Shown: positions 18,218 to 27,429, counted from the stretch's first letter. The stretch: 64,000 nt of DNA from QHWT01 sp963755695 (GCA_963755695.1 CAVWLB010000010.1:1612001-1676000); one strand, 5' to 3'. The notes: generated from the sequence alone by a model not told the origin. Numbers and translations are program-made.

Positions 18218-21200
18218 TCAGCGAACCAGTCCTGCCGCGGCGGCCGCGGACAGAATCTCCCCCGCCGCCGGGGCCGCTCCCGCGCCGCCATATCCGGCAT
18301 TCTCCAGGATGACCGCCACCGCAACCCGGCGGGCCGCGGGACCGAACGGCGCAAATCCGATGAACCACGAGTGCGACGGCGCACCGGTCACTTCTGCCGT
18401 GCCGGTCTTGCCGGCAATCCCAACCGGCGCGTCGCGGAGAACGCGGCCGGTGCCGTCGAGCACAACGTCGCGCATGTACTGAGCCAGGGTCCGCGCCGTA
18501 TCGGCAGGGAGAAAGTCGTGCGTGGCGGGAACGGGGGCTCCAAGGTCGACGCGAACGTCGCGTAACCGGCCGTCCGATGCGATCGCCGCGGCGATTCGCG
18601 CCATGCGCAGCGGCGACGCAACCACTTCCCCTTGTCCGTAACCGATCTGCGGCAGGGTGTCGCGGATGCGATCCCTGGCATTGTTCCGGGCGAGTGGAAT
18701 GTCCGCCCGGCCCGCCGTGTCGAGCAACGCACGTGCTCCGAGACGTACCGCCAGCTGGGCGAAGTACGCATTGCACGAGGCCACGATCGCCGCGTGCATG
18801 TCAATCGTTCCGTGCGGCGAGTGATCCTTCACATCGTCGCGGACTGGCCGTGCGTACCCGGGGACGCGCGCACCGACACGGTTGCCGGGTAGGCGGCTGC
18901 AGGTGAAGGTGCGGGTGCCGGCGGCTGGATCCTGCCGCAGCGCCGCCGCCGCGGTAATCAGCTTGAAAGTGGACCCGGGAGGATAGAGACCGAACCGAGC
19001 GCGATCCAGCAGTGTCTCATCGGAGACATCTGGAGACCCACCGTCCGTTCGCACGACGCCGGATGCCGGCCAGGGGTAGCTGACGCTGGCCAATAGATCG
19101 CCATTGGCCGCGTCAATCAGCACGGCCGCGGCGTGCCCGCTTGACGACTTGCGCGCGTAAGACGCCAGGATCGCGGCTACCCGGGTCTGGAGCCGCGCAT
19201 CGATGGTCAGCCGCAGCTCTCGATTCGGATTCATCGCCGCTCTCATCGCCGGGTCATCGGAATCGAACCGATGCCGGAGCAGCGGCACGAGATCGCGGTA
19301 GTCGCGCCGCAGCGCGGTGCCAGGCGATCCGTCTTTCTCGGTGACGCTGACGACCGACTGGTGATCGTCGAAGCCGCGGAGCTGAGCTTCCTCGTCGCGT
19401 TCGACGAACGCCGTGTTCGATGCGCTCCAGTTGCGACGGGTCTCGGCGTCACCCAGGAGATGGAAAGTCCGGCCGCCGAATGGATAGCAACGGCTGGTCG
19501 AATCACTGCATGCCGCATCGACCGAAACAGCGAGTCCGAGCAACCCGGGAGCCGACTTGTGAATCCGATCACGATCGTCGGTTGCGAGCAGGACCCCTTC
19601 GCGATCGAGGATGGTGCCGCGCGGAATCGCGCGCGCGATATCGAGAATCCGCGGATTGTATTGATACCGTCTCGCCTCGTCCGCCTGCAGACCCAGATGG
19701 GCCTTCACCACGAGCGCATCCGGATTGACGACCTGAACGCGGGCCGCGGCGACCAGGACCGCAGCGGCGCAGGCCGCCAACGTTATCCCGAGCCAACGGA
19801 TCGGCGTCGAGAAGACGGCGAGATCCGCGGCAGGCGCGGCGTCGGAGCGAATCGACGCGAGCAGGCCCAGCGCCGCGAAGTTCGCCACCATGGCCGATCC
19901 ACCGAAGCTGAGAAACGGCGTCACGACGCCGGTAAGCGGAACCAGGCCGAGCGTGCCGCTCGCCATCAACAGCACCGGGACGGCAATGAACAAGGCCAGC
20001 AGGGTTGCGAGAAAGAAGCCGTAGTCGGTCGAGGCGCGGCGCGCGATTGCCAGCGCCCGCCCGATGATCGAGGCGTACAGGAGCGCCACGACGAGCAACC
20101 CGGCGTAGCCGAGCTCTTCGCCGATTGCGGCCAGGACGAGATCGGTGTGCCCCGCCGGCAGGTAGTGCGTATCACCCAGCCCGACGCCGGTACCGAAGAC
20201 GGCGCCGGTCGACAGCGACCAGAGCGCTTGCGCCACCTGGTCCCCACCGCGTGCGATGTTGTCCCACGGCGCCGCCCAGATGCGGACGCGATCCACCAGC
20301 GTGGAAGAGATGTCCAGCCGGTACCCGAAATAGAAGCCCGAGGCGAGACACCCCGCACCGACGATCACCATGCCAATGGTTCCGCGAGCAACCGCATAGG
20401 CGCCGAGAAAGACGACCGCCAGCATCAGCGCGGGGCCCAGGTCACGCTGTCCGAAGAATAACCCGAGGGCGGCAGCGACACCGATGAACACCGGCAGCGC
20501 GTACCTGGCGCGCGGCAGATTCACCCACGACGGAAGCTTCACCGTCCCGAGCCGCTCGCTGCGAACGGCCCGGAGCAGTTCCCAGTTGCGCGCGAAATAG
20601 CCCGCCAGAAACAGCGCAAGCAGAATACGGATCGCCTCAATCGGCTGGAAGGGCCCGAGATTGACCTTTGCACCGCTCCCCGCCGGCCCACTTCCGAGCG
20701 GCGACAGCAGCAGCAGTGACAGCACGAAGGCCGTGATGAGCGGCACGTAACTGAGCGCGCGAATGCTGCCGGTTCGCAGGTTGATGAACGAAACGAGCCC
20801 GGCGACGCCGAGGCCGGCAGTGACGCCCTGGGCGTAGCGAATGAACAGCACGCTGTCGCGCAGCGGATCGGGACGGCTGACCATGGCCGCAAACCCAAGC
20901 GCGGTCAGCACGTGCGCCGCGGTCAGCAAGACTCGATCGCCTCGCAGCCCCTTCATGCGCCACGTCCACGACAGGACGTGAAATGCCACCAGGTACAACA
21001 CCGCCCAGATCGCGAGCGAGGCGCGCACGGCGGCCCGATCCCTGACCACGAATGACGGCTTGATCTCCGCCAGCTGGCCGGACGTGAAGAGCGGCCGCGA
21101 GCGAGCAGCCGCACTGCGGGATGAGCCAGCAGATCGATCCGGAACCCGGATTCGCGCAAGACTGCCGACGCTGGAAAGCCGGCGCCGGCCGTCATCGACT

Positions 21201-21502
21201 TTCACGAGAAACGCGAACAGCTCGCGGGCGGCAGAACGGCGGTCTTCCGCGATGGGGAACACCGGCTCGAGCACGCGCTCGAGGCTGGCGGCTGCTGCGA
21301 CCGTGTTCAGATTGACGATTGGACCGGTGCGCGTCGTGCCGGCCCGCGGTGCGGTGACGGCACCGAAGTAGGCGGCACACAGGAGCACGATCGCCAGTGC
21401 CGACGCGGCGAGCAGCGGCGCCTCGAACGGAGGGAGCGCGAATCGATCGTGCGTGACGCGGCGCGCATCACGTTCGGCCGCGGTCGTGTAGGTTACCGCC
21501 AT
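18218..21502 (-). CDS. SEDS glycosyltransferase (RodA/FtsW) fused to class B penicillin-binding transpeptidase
   Basis: 1094 aa. Residues 1-160 hold one membrane helix (28-50) and an unusual soluble insert. Residues about 160-550 are a complete SEDS polymerase with NLGPFQPIEAIRILLALF, the essential Asp in GQRDLGPALM (D354), LPAGHTDLVLAAIGEELGY and TGVVTPFLSFGGSAMVAN. After a 20-aa linker and one helix (570-588) comes a class B PBP with PRGTILDREG (627-636), STFK at 844-847 (nucleophile Ser844), SCN at 909-911 and KTGT at 1032-1035. One chain thus carries glycan polymerisation and crosslinking. No start codon lies at the junction, so the fusion looks genuine. It overlaps the kinase gene by 10 bp. 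Confidence 0.93.
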   Translation of the reverse strand: MAVTYTTAAERDARRVTHDRFALPPFEAPLLAASALAIVLLCAAYFGAVTAPRAGTTRTGPIVNLNTVAAAASLERVLEPVFPIAEDRRSAARELFAFLVKVDDGRRRLSSVGSLARIRVPDRSAGSSRSAAARSRPLFTSGQLAEIKPSFVVRDRAAVRASLAIWAVLYLVAFHVLSWTWRMKGLRGDRVLLTAAHVLTALGFAAMVSRPDPLRDSVLFIRYAQGVTAGLGVAGLVSFINLRTGSIRALSYVPLITAFVLSLLLLSPLGSGPAGSGAKVNLGPFQPIEAIRILLALFLAGYFARNWELLRAVRSERLGTVKLPSWVNLPRARYALPVFIGVAAALGLFFGQRDLGPALMLAVVFLGAYAVARGTIGMVIVGAGCLASGFYFGYRLDISSTLVDRVRIWAAPWDNIARGGDQVAQALWSLSTGAVFGTGVGLGDTHYLPAGHTDLVLAAIGEELGYAGLLVVALLYASIIGRALAIARRASTDYGFFLATLLALFIAVPVLLMASGTLGLVPLTGVVTPFLSFGGSAMVANFAALGLLASIRSDAAPAADLAVFSTPIRWLGITLAACAAAVLVAAARVQVVNPDALVVKAHLGLQADEARRYQYNPRILDIARAIPRGTILDREGVLLATDDRDRIHKSAPGLLGLAVSVDAACSDSTSRCYPFGGRTFHLLGDAETRRNWSASNTAFVERDEEAQLRGFDDHQSVVSVTEKDGSPGTALRRDYRDLVPLLRHRFDSDDPAMRAAMNPNRELRLTIDARLQTRVAAILASYARKSSSGHAAAVLIDAANGDLLASVSYPWPASGVVRTDGGSPDVSDETLLDRARFGLYPPGSTFKLITAAAALRQDPAAGTRTFTCSRLPGNRVGARVPGYARPVRDDVKDHSPHGTIDMHAAIVASCNAYFAQLAVRLGARALLDTAGRADIPLARNNARDRIRDTLPQIGYGQGEVVASPLRMARIAAAIASDGRLRDVRVDLGAPVPATHDFLPADTARTLAQYMRDVVLDGTGRVLRDAPVGIAGKTGTAEVTGAPSHSWFIGFAPFGPAARRVAVAVILENAGYGGAGAAPAAGEILSAAAAAGLVR

Positions 21503-23421
21503 GGCATCGGCTCGGATTCGCGAGGCGCTTTGGCGAGCTCGCGTTCGGCATTGCGGGCGTCGATCTGCTCGAGTCCGTGGCGGGTGCGGCGCAGACCGCC
21601 GGCCGCACCGGGAAATCCGGGAATACGCTCGTAGAGGCCCTGTGCCTGGCGATACGCGTCGGCCGCACGTTGCAGGTATTCCGGCTCCTGCGGCAACTCG
21701 GAGAGCTGCCGCGCCGTTTCGAACAGACCGTCGCCGCGCGCGCGGTAGCCGTCGGCAAGTTGCAGCGTTTCGCGATCGCCCACCGCATAACCGAGTTTCT
21801 GCGCGGCCCGCATCGCGTCGGCGCCACGATCGATGTCTTCGAGGCCGTAGATGAAGGTGCGCGCGAGACCCAGGAAGGGATCAGGCCAGTCGCGTCTGAG
21901 CTCCGCGGCCTCGCGGAACGCAGCGACCGCCTCGGTGAAATGCTGGCTCGCGGCCGCGGCGTGGCGCCGGAGCTTCTCCGCTTCACCGTCGATGCGGTGC
22001 AAATGTCCCTCCGAGTAGCGCAGCGCTGCACGAAGCATGCGATTGTTCGGCTCGAGAACGAGCGCCTGCTGGAGGTTCTTCTGCGCCGTCCGCCACTGCC
22101 GCTCGCGGACGGTCGGCATCGGGCTGCGATAGTTTGCAATTACCTGATCCGACAGCACGCCAACACGGTCCTCCAGCGTTCGCTCGAGCGGCGCGACGCC
22201 CATCCGCAAATAGCTGCGGCGCGACAGCGCCTGGTAGCGCGCCCAGACGTCCTCCAATCCATCGAGATCACGCGTGGTGGCATCTGCCGCCGCCCGTCGC
22301 GCGTTGAACCCGACAGCCAGCTCGTTACAGACGAGCAGTAGCGCGGCCAGCATCAGGAACGCTCGCAGTCGATGCGACCGCTTCGCGGCGGAACGAGGTG
22401 TGCCCTGCGGCGCGGTCGCTCCTGCCAGAGCTGGAGTCGTTGTCGACAGCGGCGCTGCTGGCTTGGTCGGCCGCGTCGCTTCGGTGTCGCCCTCGGGAAC
22501 CGCCGGGCGCGTGCGGCGGGTGGGCGCCTCGTCGACCCGTGCCGGGAAACCGAGCGCCTGCGCCTGCGGCGGTTTTCCCGCTTCAATCAGTTGCAGATCG
22601 GCGAGCACCGCCGCCGCTGACGGATAACGATCCGAGATCCCGGGCGCCAGCAGCCGGGCCACGATCGCCTGCAATGAGATCGCACAGGAAGACGGCAGCG
22701 GCCGCCGTGAATAGCCGGCGCGAATCTGTTGTTCGAGTCGGCGAGTATCGACCGCCTGGAACAGCGGCGCCCCCGCCAGGAGTTCGTAAAAAATCACGCC
22801 GAGCGCCCAGAGATCCGCGTGTCGATCGACTTCGGTGGAATCGAGCCGTTCCGGCGACAGATACGGCATGCTCCCGAAGTCGTTGCGCGTGACCTTGCGA
22901 CTGAGCGACAGCGCCTTGGCAATGCCGAAATCGAGGACCTTGATGTCCCCGTTCGAGCTAAGCCTCACGTTCCGCGGCTTCAGGTCGCCATGCACGAGTG
23001 ACGATGATGTCCGGCCGTCGATCGTGGTGACAAACGAATGCGCGGCCTGCAGAAACCGGCAGAGCGCCGATGCGATGCGCACCGCGTCCGCCGGGTTGCT
23101 CGCACCGCGGTGGATGACGTCCGAGAGATTCTCTCCTTCGACGTACTCCATCGCGATGAAATAATACGGAGGCTGATCCCCTTCCTCGAACACGCGCGGC
23201 ACCAGACCGCATGCTTTCGCGAGCCGTTGTTGGAGCCGGGCGCCGTGACGCTCCGCCTCCAGGATCTCGCGGGCCTCGCGATCGCTGCCGAGCGGGACGA
23301 GCTTGAGCGCGACCTTCCTTGCGTGACGGGTGTCGTCCGCGAGGAACACCGCCGCCATGCCGCCGCGGCCGATCTCGCGGATGATTTCATACGGCCCGAC
23401 CCGCTGAAACACCGTCGTCAT
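21493..23421 (-). CDS. PknB-like transmembrane Ser/Thr kinase with C-terminal TPR domain
   Basis: 642 aa. The kinase domain has the glycine loop GRGGMAAVF (19-26), Lys40 in VALKLV, a catalytic loop HGDLKPRN (144-151), DFG at 164-166 and SPER in place of APE. HGD instead of HRD makes it a non-RD type. A Pro/Thr/Ala-rich juxtamembrane linker is followed by one membrane helix (about 353-372) and an extracytoplasmic TPR-like region to the C-terminus, not the PASTA repeats of PknB. Its ATG overlaps the phosphatase stop (ATGA) and its stop overlaps the SEDS-PBP start, so the genes are translationally coupled. Confidence 0.92.
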   Translation of the reverse strand: MTTVFQRVGPYEIIREIGRGGMAAVFLADDTRHARKVALKLVPLGSDREAREILEAERHGARLQQRLAKACGLVPRVFEEGDQPPYYFIAMEYVEGENLSDVIHRGASNPADAVRIASALCRFLQAAHSFVTTIDGRTSSSLVHGDLKPRNVRLSSNGDIKVLDFGIAKALSLSRKVTRNDFGSMPYLSPERLDSTEVDRHADLWALGVIFYELLAGAPLFQAVDTRRLEQQIRAGYSRRPLPSSCAISLQAIVARLLAPGISDRYPSAAAVLADLQLIEAGKPPQAQALGFPARVDEAPTRRTRPAVPEGDTEATRPTKPAAPLSTTTPALAGATAPQGTPRSAAKRSHRLRAFLMLAALLLVCNELAVGFNARRAAADATTRDLDGLEDVWARYQALSRRSYLRMGVAPLERTLEDRVGVLSDQVIANYRSPMPTVRERQWRTAQKNLQQALVLEPNNRMLRAALRYSEGHLHRIDGEAEKLRRHAAAASQHFTEAVAAFREAAELRRDWPDPFLGLARTFIYGLEDIDRGADAMRAAQKLGYAVGDRETLQLADGYRARGDGLFETARQLSELPQEPEYLQRAADAYRQAQGLYERIPGFPGAAGGLRRTRHGLEQIDARNAERELAKAPRESEPMPWR

Positions 23422-25033
23422 CGACGTCCTCGTGCGGTGCCGCGAGCCGGCGAAGGCACGGTGCGGTCCGGCAGGTTCACGAACCAGTTGTCACGCTTGA
23501 TATCGATCCCGGCCGGCAGGACCACCGATTCCGGCCGGATGCCGTCGAAGGTGTTGCCAACGAGCGTCGGGCCTGCGTCGGCTTCGATCAGCAGAGTGCC
23601 GGACGCACGCTCGGAAGATGCGTTTCTGACGAACAGATTGTGGGCGATGCGAGGCGTGGCGCCCGCTCGCACCACGATCGCCACGCCCGGATTGTCGTGG
23701 AGGTCGGCGGCGGTCACCGATCCGGCGGCACCGGTGGCGTATTCGATGGCAGCAACGTGCGCTCCGGTAATCTCGATGTCCGACAAATCGACGTTGCCGT
23801 TGCGGATCATCACGCCGGTGCCGAGAGGGGTGGCGGCGTCACCGACGATTCGAAAACCTGACAACACTGCGCTTCCGATCTCGGTCGCAATCACCGCCGC
23901 GTCGGTTTCGGAAGCGCCGCCCGGAAGCCTGATGGCGGCGCCGCGCGGCACTCTGCTAACCAGCCGTATCCCCTCCTGGAGCCGGACCCGTTCGCGGTAT
24001 CGCCCGGTTCGACAATTACTTGAGTGCCCGGGCGCGCAGCCGCGAGCGCATCGCTGATCGACTGTCCTGCGCGAACGGTCAGTTCGGTGGGCGCGACGGC
24101 CGTGGGGGTTGAAGCGAGCAGCAGACGAAGCCGGTCGCGCTTCAGGTATGCCGCAATCCCCGCCACCACCAGCAGGAGGAGGATCAGTGACGTCACGCGC
24201 AGGCGACGAGACGTGCGAGTCTTTTCCGGAACGATCTCCGGCGGCAACCGATGCGGCCGGAGGTCGCGCGTGTCCTCGCCCAGCGCGAAGCGCGGACCTT
24301 CAACGTAGACGACCGTGACGTTGTCCTTGCCGCCGGCATCGTTCGCCGCGTCGATGAGCGCACCGACGATTTCGTAGGGGTGCCCGGCGAAGACCCGAAC
24401 GATGTCGACGATCGCGACGCCGGTAACCAGATCCGTCAACCCGTCGCTGCACAGGAGGAGCGCCGAATCGGCTTCGAACGGCGTACGGATGATGTCGATG
24501 AAATCCGGGTCGTCGGGATCGTGACGCTCCGATCCGACATCGCGGTACACCTCGTTGCGACGCGGATGCTGCATCGCGTCACGTTCAAGGAGCTCCCCCG
24601 CATCTTCGCGTTCGCCCACCGGCGAATGATCGGGCGTCAGCTTTTCGAGTGCGCTGCCGCGCAGCTTGTAGAGACGCGTGTCGCCGACGTGTCCCACCAC
24701 GACGTCGCCGTCGGTCACGACCGCAACCGTCAGGACGCAGGCCATACCGCTCCACTCGGGATGGAGCGACGCCAGCCGATTGATCTCGTTGTTGGCCAGG
24801 GCGATTGCTTCGCGGACCCGGTCCTCGACGGCGCCGGTCTCTCGCTCGAGGCGCGAGCGGACGATGGTGAGCGCGGTTTCGGCTGCTTTCTCGCCGGCCG
24901 CCTGCCCGCCGACGCCATCGATGACGATGAAGATGCCGCGGGCGGGATCGGAGTGAAAGCGGTCTTCGTTGACCGGCCGCTTCAGGCCCGGGTGGCTATC
25001 GCCTGCCGCCTTCAACGCGCTGCTGACCTGCAT
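23418..25033 (-). CDS. PP2C phosphatase with transmembrane helix and beta-helix ectodomain (frameshift near 24000)
   Basis: PstP-like phosphatase. The PP2C domain (about residues 1-245) has NEDRF, VIDGVGG, HVGDTRLYKL, LCSDGLTDLV and GGKDNVTVVYVEG, giving the metal-binding aspartates. One membrane helix (VTSLILLLLVVAGIAAYL) follows. Beyond it a segment opens like a right-handed beta-helix (TVRAGQSISDALAAARPGTQ), then one base is missing between 24000 and 23999. The next frame continues with YRERVRLQEGIRLVSRVPRG and beta-helix rungs (GFRIVGD, GVMIRNGNVDL, IAHNLFVRN) to a stop that overlaps the kinase start. It would reverse phosphorylation by the linked kinase. Confidence 0.85.
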
Positions 25034-25036
25034 CGC

Positions 25037-25133
25037 TCATCCGCGATTGGTCATCGCGCCCCAGGCGAGCACAACGGCCACCGTACCCGAGCGCGGCCAG
25101 CACGACGAATCGTCCCCAAAGCAGCCACGTCAT
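25037..25133 (-). CDS. Possible tiny single-helix membrane protein (needs one-base correction)
   Basis: The ATG at 25133 overlaps the TGA of the upstream FHA gene (ATGA) and begins MTWLLWGRFVVLAALG. If one of the three G at 25086-25088 is removed, the frame continues TVAVVLAWGAMTNRG and stops just before the phosphatase start, giving about 31 aa with one membrane helix. The coupling, exact fit of the gap and hydrophobicity support it; the required correction weakens it. Confidence 0.35.
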
Positions 25134-26002
25134 CGGCGCAGAATGTCGAAGTCGAGATAGATCGTGTCTGCAAGTCCGATGCGCGAGCCGGTCGCCAACG
25201 GGGTTTCGACGCCGTTCTCGCGTTTCGTGCCGTCGCCGTCTTCGTAGCCTTTGCGCAGCCTCACGCCGTTGACGGTGGTCCCGAGCGAACTGAGATCCAC
25301 GATGAAGAATGTGCCGTGACGCGGATCGCGCCGGATCCGGGCGTGCTCGCGCGAGACATCCACGGATGCGTCGATGCGGACGTCCGCCCGATACGCGATG
25401 CCGCCGCGACCGATGGTCACCGAGTCGCGAACGATGTCGAAAGTGTGCGCTCCGGCGTTGTCTTCGAAACGCAACCGCGCGTGGGCCTGCTCCGAAGCCG
25501 GCGGTGTCCGGGTCATCGTCTCTTCGCGCTTGGTGGTCCGATGGCCAACGTGAACGGTCGTGATGCGCCGGGTGCGCTGGCCGGCGCCCAGTTCTTCAGT
25601 CGGCGTCGGGAGGAGCAGTTCGGAGTGGATCAGAATGTCGCCGGCACCAATGTCCCCGTCGTGGTCCGGGAGGAACTCGATTTGCCAGTCGCGCGCGAGG
25701 TTTTCCACCGGCGGCGTGCTGCCGAGCACCCGATCAATGTACTTCCGGTAGCCAGGACGGCGGTTCAGCTTGTGGAGTTCCTCGGTGAGCGCGCGGGCGG
25801 CCTGTTCCTGGAGCACTGGGACAATCCCCTCGATGCGTGAGAACTCGTCGGGGTGCAGATAAACAAGATATCGGCTCGGCGCGAGCGTGGAATACTTCAG
25901 CGGCTCGAGGTTCGCGCGCATGCTTTCGACGACGGCATCGATGAGATCGCGCGCAGGGCGGTGCGCCCCGGACGAGGTCCGCGGGTCCGAATGAAAGGCC
26001 AT
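25130..26002 (-). CDS. FHA-domain protein with DUF3662-like N-terminus, first gene of the operon
   Basis: 290 aa. The N-terminal region (ARDLIDAVVESMRANLEPL, YLVYLHPDEFSRIEGI) resembles the DUF3662 domain of FhaA. The C-terminal FHA domain has SVTIGRGG, DVSREHARIRRD and SSLGTTVNGVRLRKG. Phosphothreonine binding is expected, placing it as an adaptor for the operon kinase. It is the second FHA protein in the same operon, with divergent sequence. Its stop overlaps the ATG of a tiny membrane ORF, then the phosphatase follows. Confidence 0.82.
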   Translation of the reverse strand: MAFHSDPRTSSGAHRPARDLIDAVVESMRANLEPLKYSTLAPSRYLVYLHPDEFSRIEGIVPVLQEQAARALTEELHKLNRRPGYRKYIDRVLGSTPPVENLARDWQIEFLPDHDGDIGAGDILIHSELLLPTPTEELGAGQRTRRITTVHVGHRTTKREETMTRTPPASEQAHARLRFEDNAGAHTFDIVRDSVTIGRGGIAYRADVRIDASVDVSREHARIRRDPRHGTFFIVDLSSLGTTVNGVRLRKGYEDGDGTKRENGVETPLATGSRIGLADTIYLDFDILRR

Positions 26003-26065
26003 GGCCCATGTTCAAATACGAACGCGGGCCGAACAAGTTGCGAGGCGAAACCGCAACCACAACAT

Positions 26066-26095
26066 TTGGCGATCCGTCGCCGGCGTTGCTATGAT
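26066..26095 (+). promoter_or_regulatory. Promoter of tRNA-Phe
   Basis: TTGGCG at 26066-26071 and TATGAT at 26090-26095, spaced 18 bp, ending 29 bp before the mature tRNA 5' end. Confidence 0.5.
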
Positions 26096-26124
26096 GGCTG
26101 TTCTGCCAGCCGTGAATCTGTCGT

Positions 26125-26200
<76 letters not shown>

Positions 26201-26539
26201 TCGTCTAACTTCGCTCGGCGGGGCCCCTTTAGTTTCCCCGCCTCGCTGCGCGCTCGCGGCCGCCGTTGGCGGCTTCCCTCCAGCGCTCGGCGACCCCTAC
26301 GGCAGTTGTAAGAAGTGGTTGCGCAGGGCGCTTCTTTAGCAGCTTGCGGAAAAGGTGCGAGTGTAGGGCGCCTCTTTAGAGGCGCCGCGCGAAGGTTGCT
26401 GAAAGGATCGTAAGGCACCTCTACAGAGGTACCGAGGGTATTAGTTTGTAGGGGGCCTGTTTCAAGGGCCGGAGGCGCGCCTATAGACCCGCCCTGCACT
26501 CGATAAGTCACCATGACGACTGCGAAGGGACGCCGCTGA
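26201..26539. other. Non-coding spacer with a series of GTAGGG-associated hairpins
   Basis: No gene is seen in these 339 bp. A perfect 8-bp stem (GGCGCCTC TTTA GAGGCGCC) lies at 26367-26386. A similar imperfect hairpin lies at 26414-26433 (GGCACCTC/GAGGTACC). A third, weaker one near 26452-26472 (GGGCC...GGGCC) follows TGTAGGG, as the first also does. They may end tRNA transcription or be remnants of a small dispersed hairpin repeat. Confidence 0.5.
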
Positions 26540-26989
26540 CTACTTCCAGTAAAACGCTCGACCCTGCTGCCAGTTGACCGCGTAGGTCAGGCGATCGTCC
26601 CGACTTGGGTACAGGCGAAGCCCCGTCGATCGCAGCTGCTCGAGATTCAAGGGCGATCGAAGAATGCGCGGCCACCACTCGAGCCGGCCGGGAGGATCGC
26701 ATCGGGGCGGCGTGCCGGTGATTTCAGTGCCGACCAGCGCGCGGACGGCTGCACCGTCGGCCGGCGGAAACACGAACACCCCCCACTGGATCTCGGTGCC
26801 GCGATGCGCCTCGCGGAGGTCAGTGGCTGACGCGGGCAGGCCTTCCGGTACCCAGCCGCGCTCTATGGCACCTTCCGCCCGCGCCTCGTCGACCGTCGCG
26901 TAAACGTTCGACTTGGTCTCGATGCCTGCGCAGCAGGTTGCAAGCAAGAAGAGAACTAAAAACGTCTTACGCTCACCGGCGGACCGCAC
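26540..26989 (-). CDS. Putative lipoprotein of unknown function
   Basis: About 149 aa using the GTG at 26989, which gives VRSAGERKTFLVLFLLATCCAG, a lipoprotein-like signal with a cysteine at the cleavage region. The longer ORF upstream to 27124 runs antisense into the next gene and is unlikely. The mature part (NVYATVDEARAEGAIERGWV, PEGLPASATDLREAHRGTE) belongs to a recognisable but unnamed family of small exported proteins. It is transcribed leftward, after the lipocalin-like gene. Confidence 0.6.
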   Translation of the reverse strand: MRSAGERKTFLVLFLLATCCAGIETKSNVYATVDEARAEGAIERGWVPEGLPASATDLREAHRGTEIQWGVFVFPPADGAAVRALVGTEITGTPPRCDPPGRLEWWPRILRSPLNLEQLRSTGLRLYPSRDDRLTYAVNWQQGRAFYWK

Positions 26990-27003
26990 CGGATGACGAG
27001 GAA

Positions 27004-27429
27004 TCAGCACCGCTCCCACGTGAGCTCGTGGCGAACGATCGCTCCCGCCTTCTCGACGTTGGCATGCAGCACCAGCCGATCGCCATCGAATCGCAGCGTC
27101 CGAACCTGGTTGCCGCCGACCCATGCAGGATTGAGAGACCCTTCGACCCGATGCACGACCGACTGGCCGTCACCGGCCACTTCGTAAGTACCAAAGTACG
27201 CGATGTAACCGATGTAGGCGGCACGAACCTGCTGCGCGTAACCATCGCCGAGCGCCACTGGCGCACGATTCGGCCGCATCACCTGTCCGGTCATGTTTCC
27301 AGCCGGATCGTATGTGAGGCGACCGATGGCATCGCCGTACGGACGGCTGCGCCGGCCGCCCTCATCGACGGTTTCGTACAGGACAAGTCGCCAGGTGCCA
27401 ATCAGGCGGGCTTCCAGCGCCTCCTTCAT
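27004..27429 (-). CDS. Lipocalin-like domain protein
   Basis: 141 aa, starting MKEALEARLIGTWRLVLYET, with the lipocalin-like beta-barrel signature GTWRL near the start, then PYGDAIGRLTYDPAGNMTGQ and YIGYIAYFGTYEV. There is no signal peptide, so it is probably cytoplasmic. The start overlaps the end of the nitrilase gene by 4 bp (ATGA). The ligand is unknown. Confidence 0.75.
   Translation of the reverse strand: MKEALEARLIGTWRLVLYETVDEGGRRSRPYGDAIGRLTYDPAGNMTGQVMRPNRAPVALGDGYAQQVRAAYIGYIAYFGTYEVAGDGQSVVHRVEGSLNPAWVGGNQVRTLRFDGDRLVLHANVEKAGAIVRHELTWERC

Noticed and set aside
18207..18776. N-terminal extension of the FHA gene to 18776
   Set aside because: The extension is an out-of-frame shadow of the SEDS-PBP C-terminus; the GAGGAG-led ATG at 18209 is the real start.
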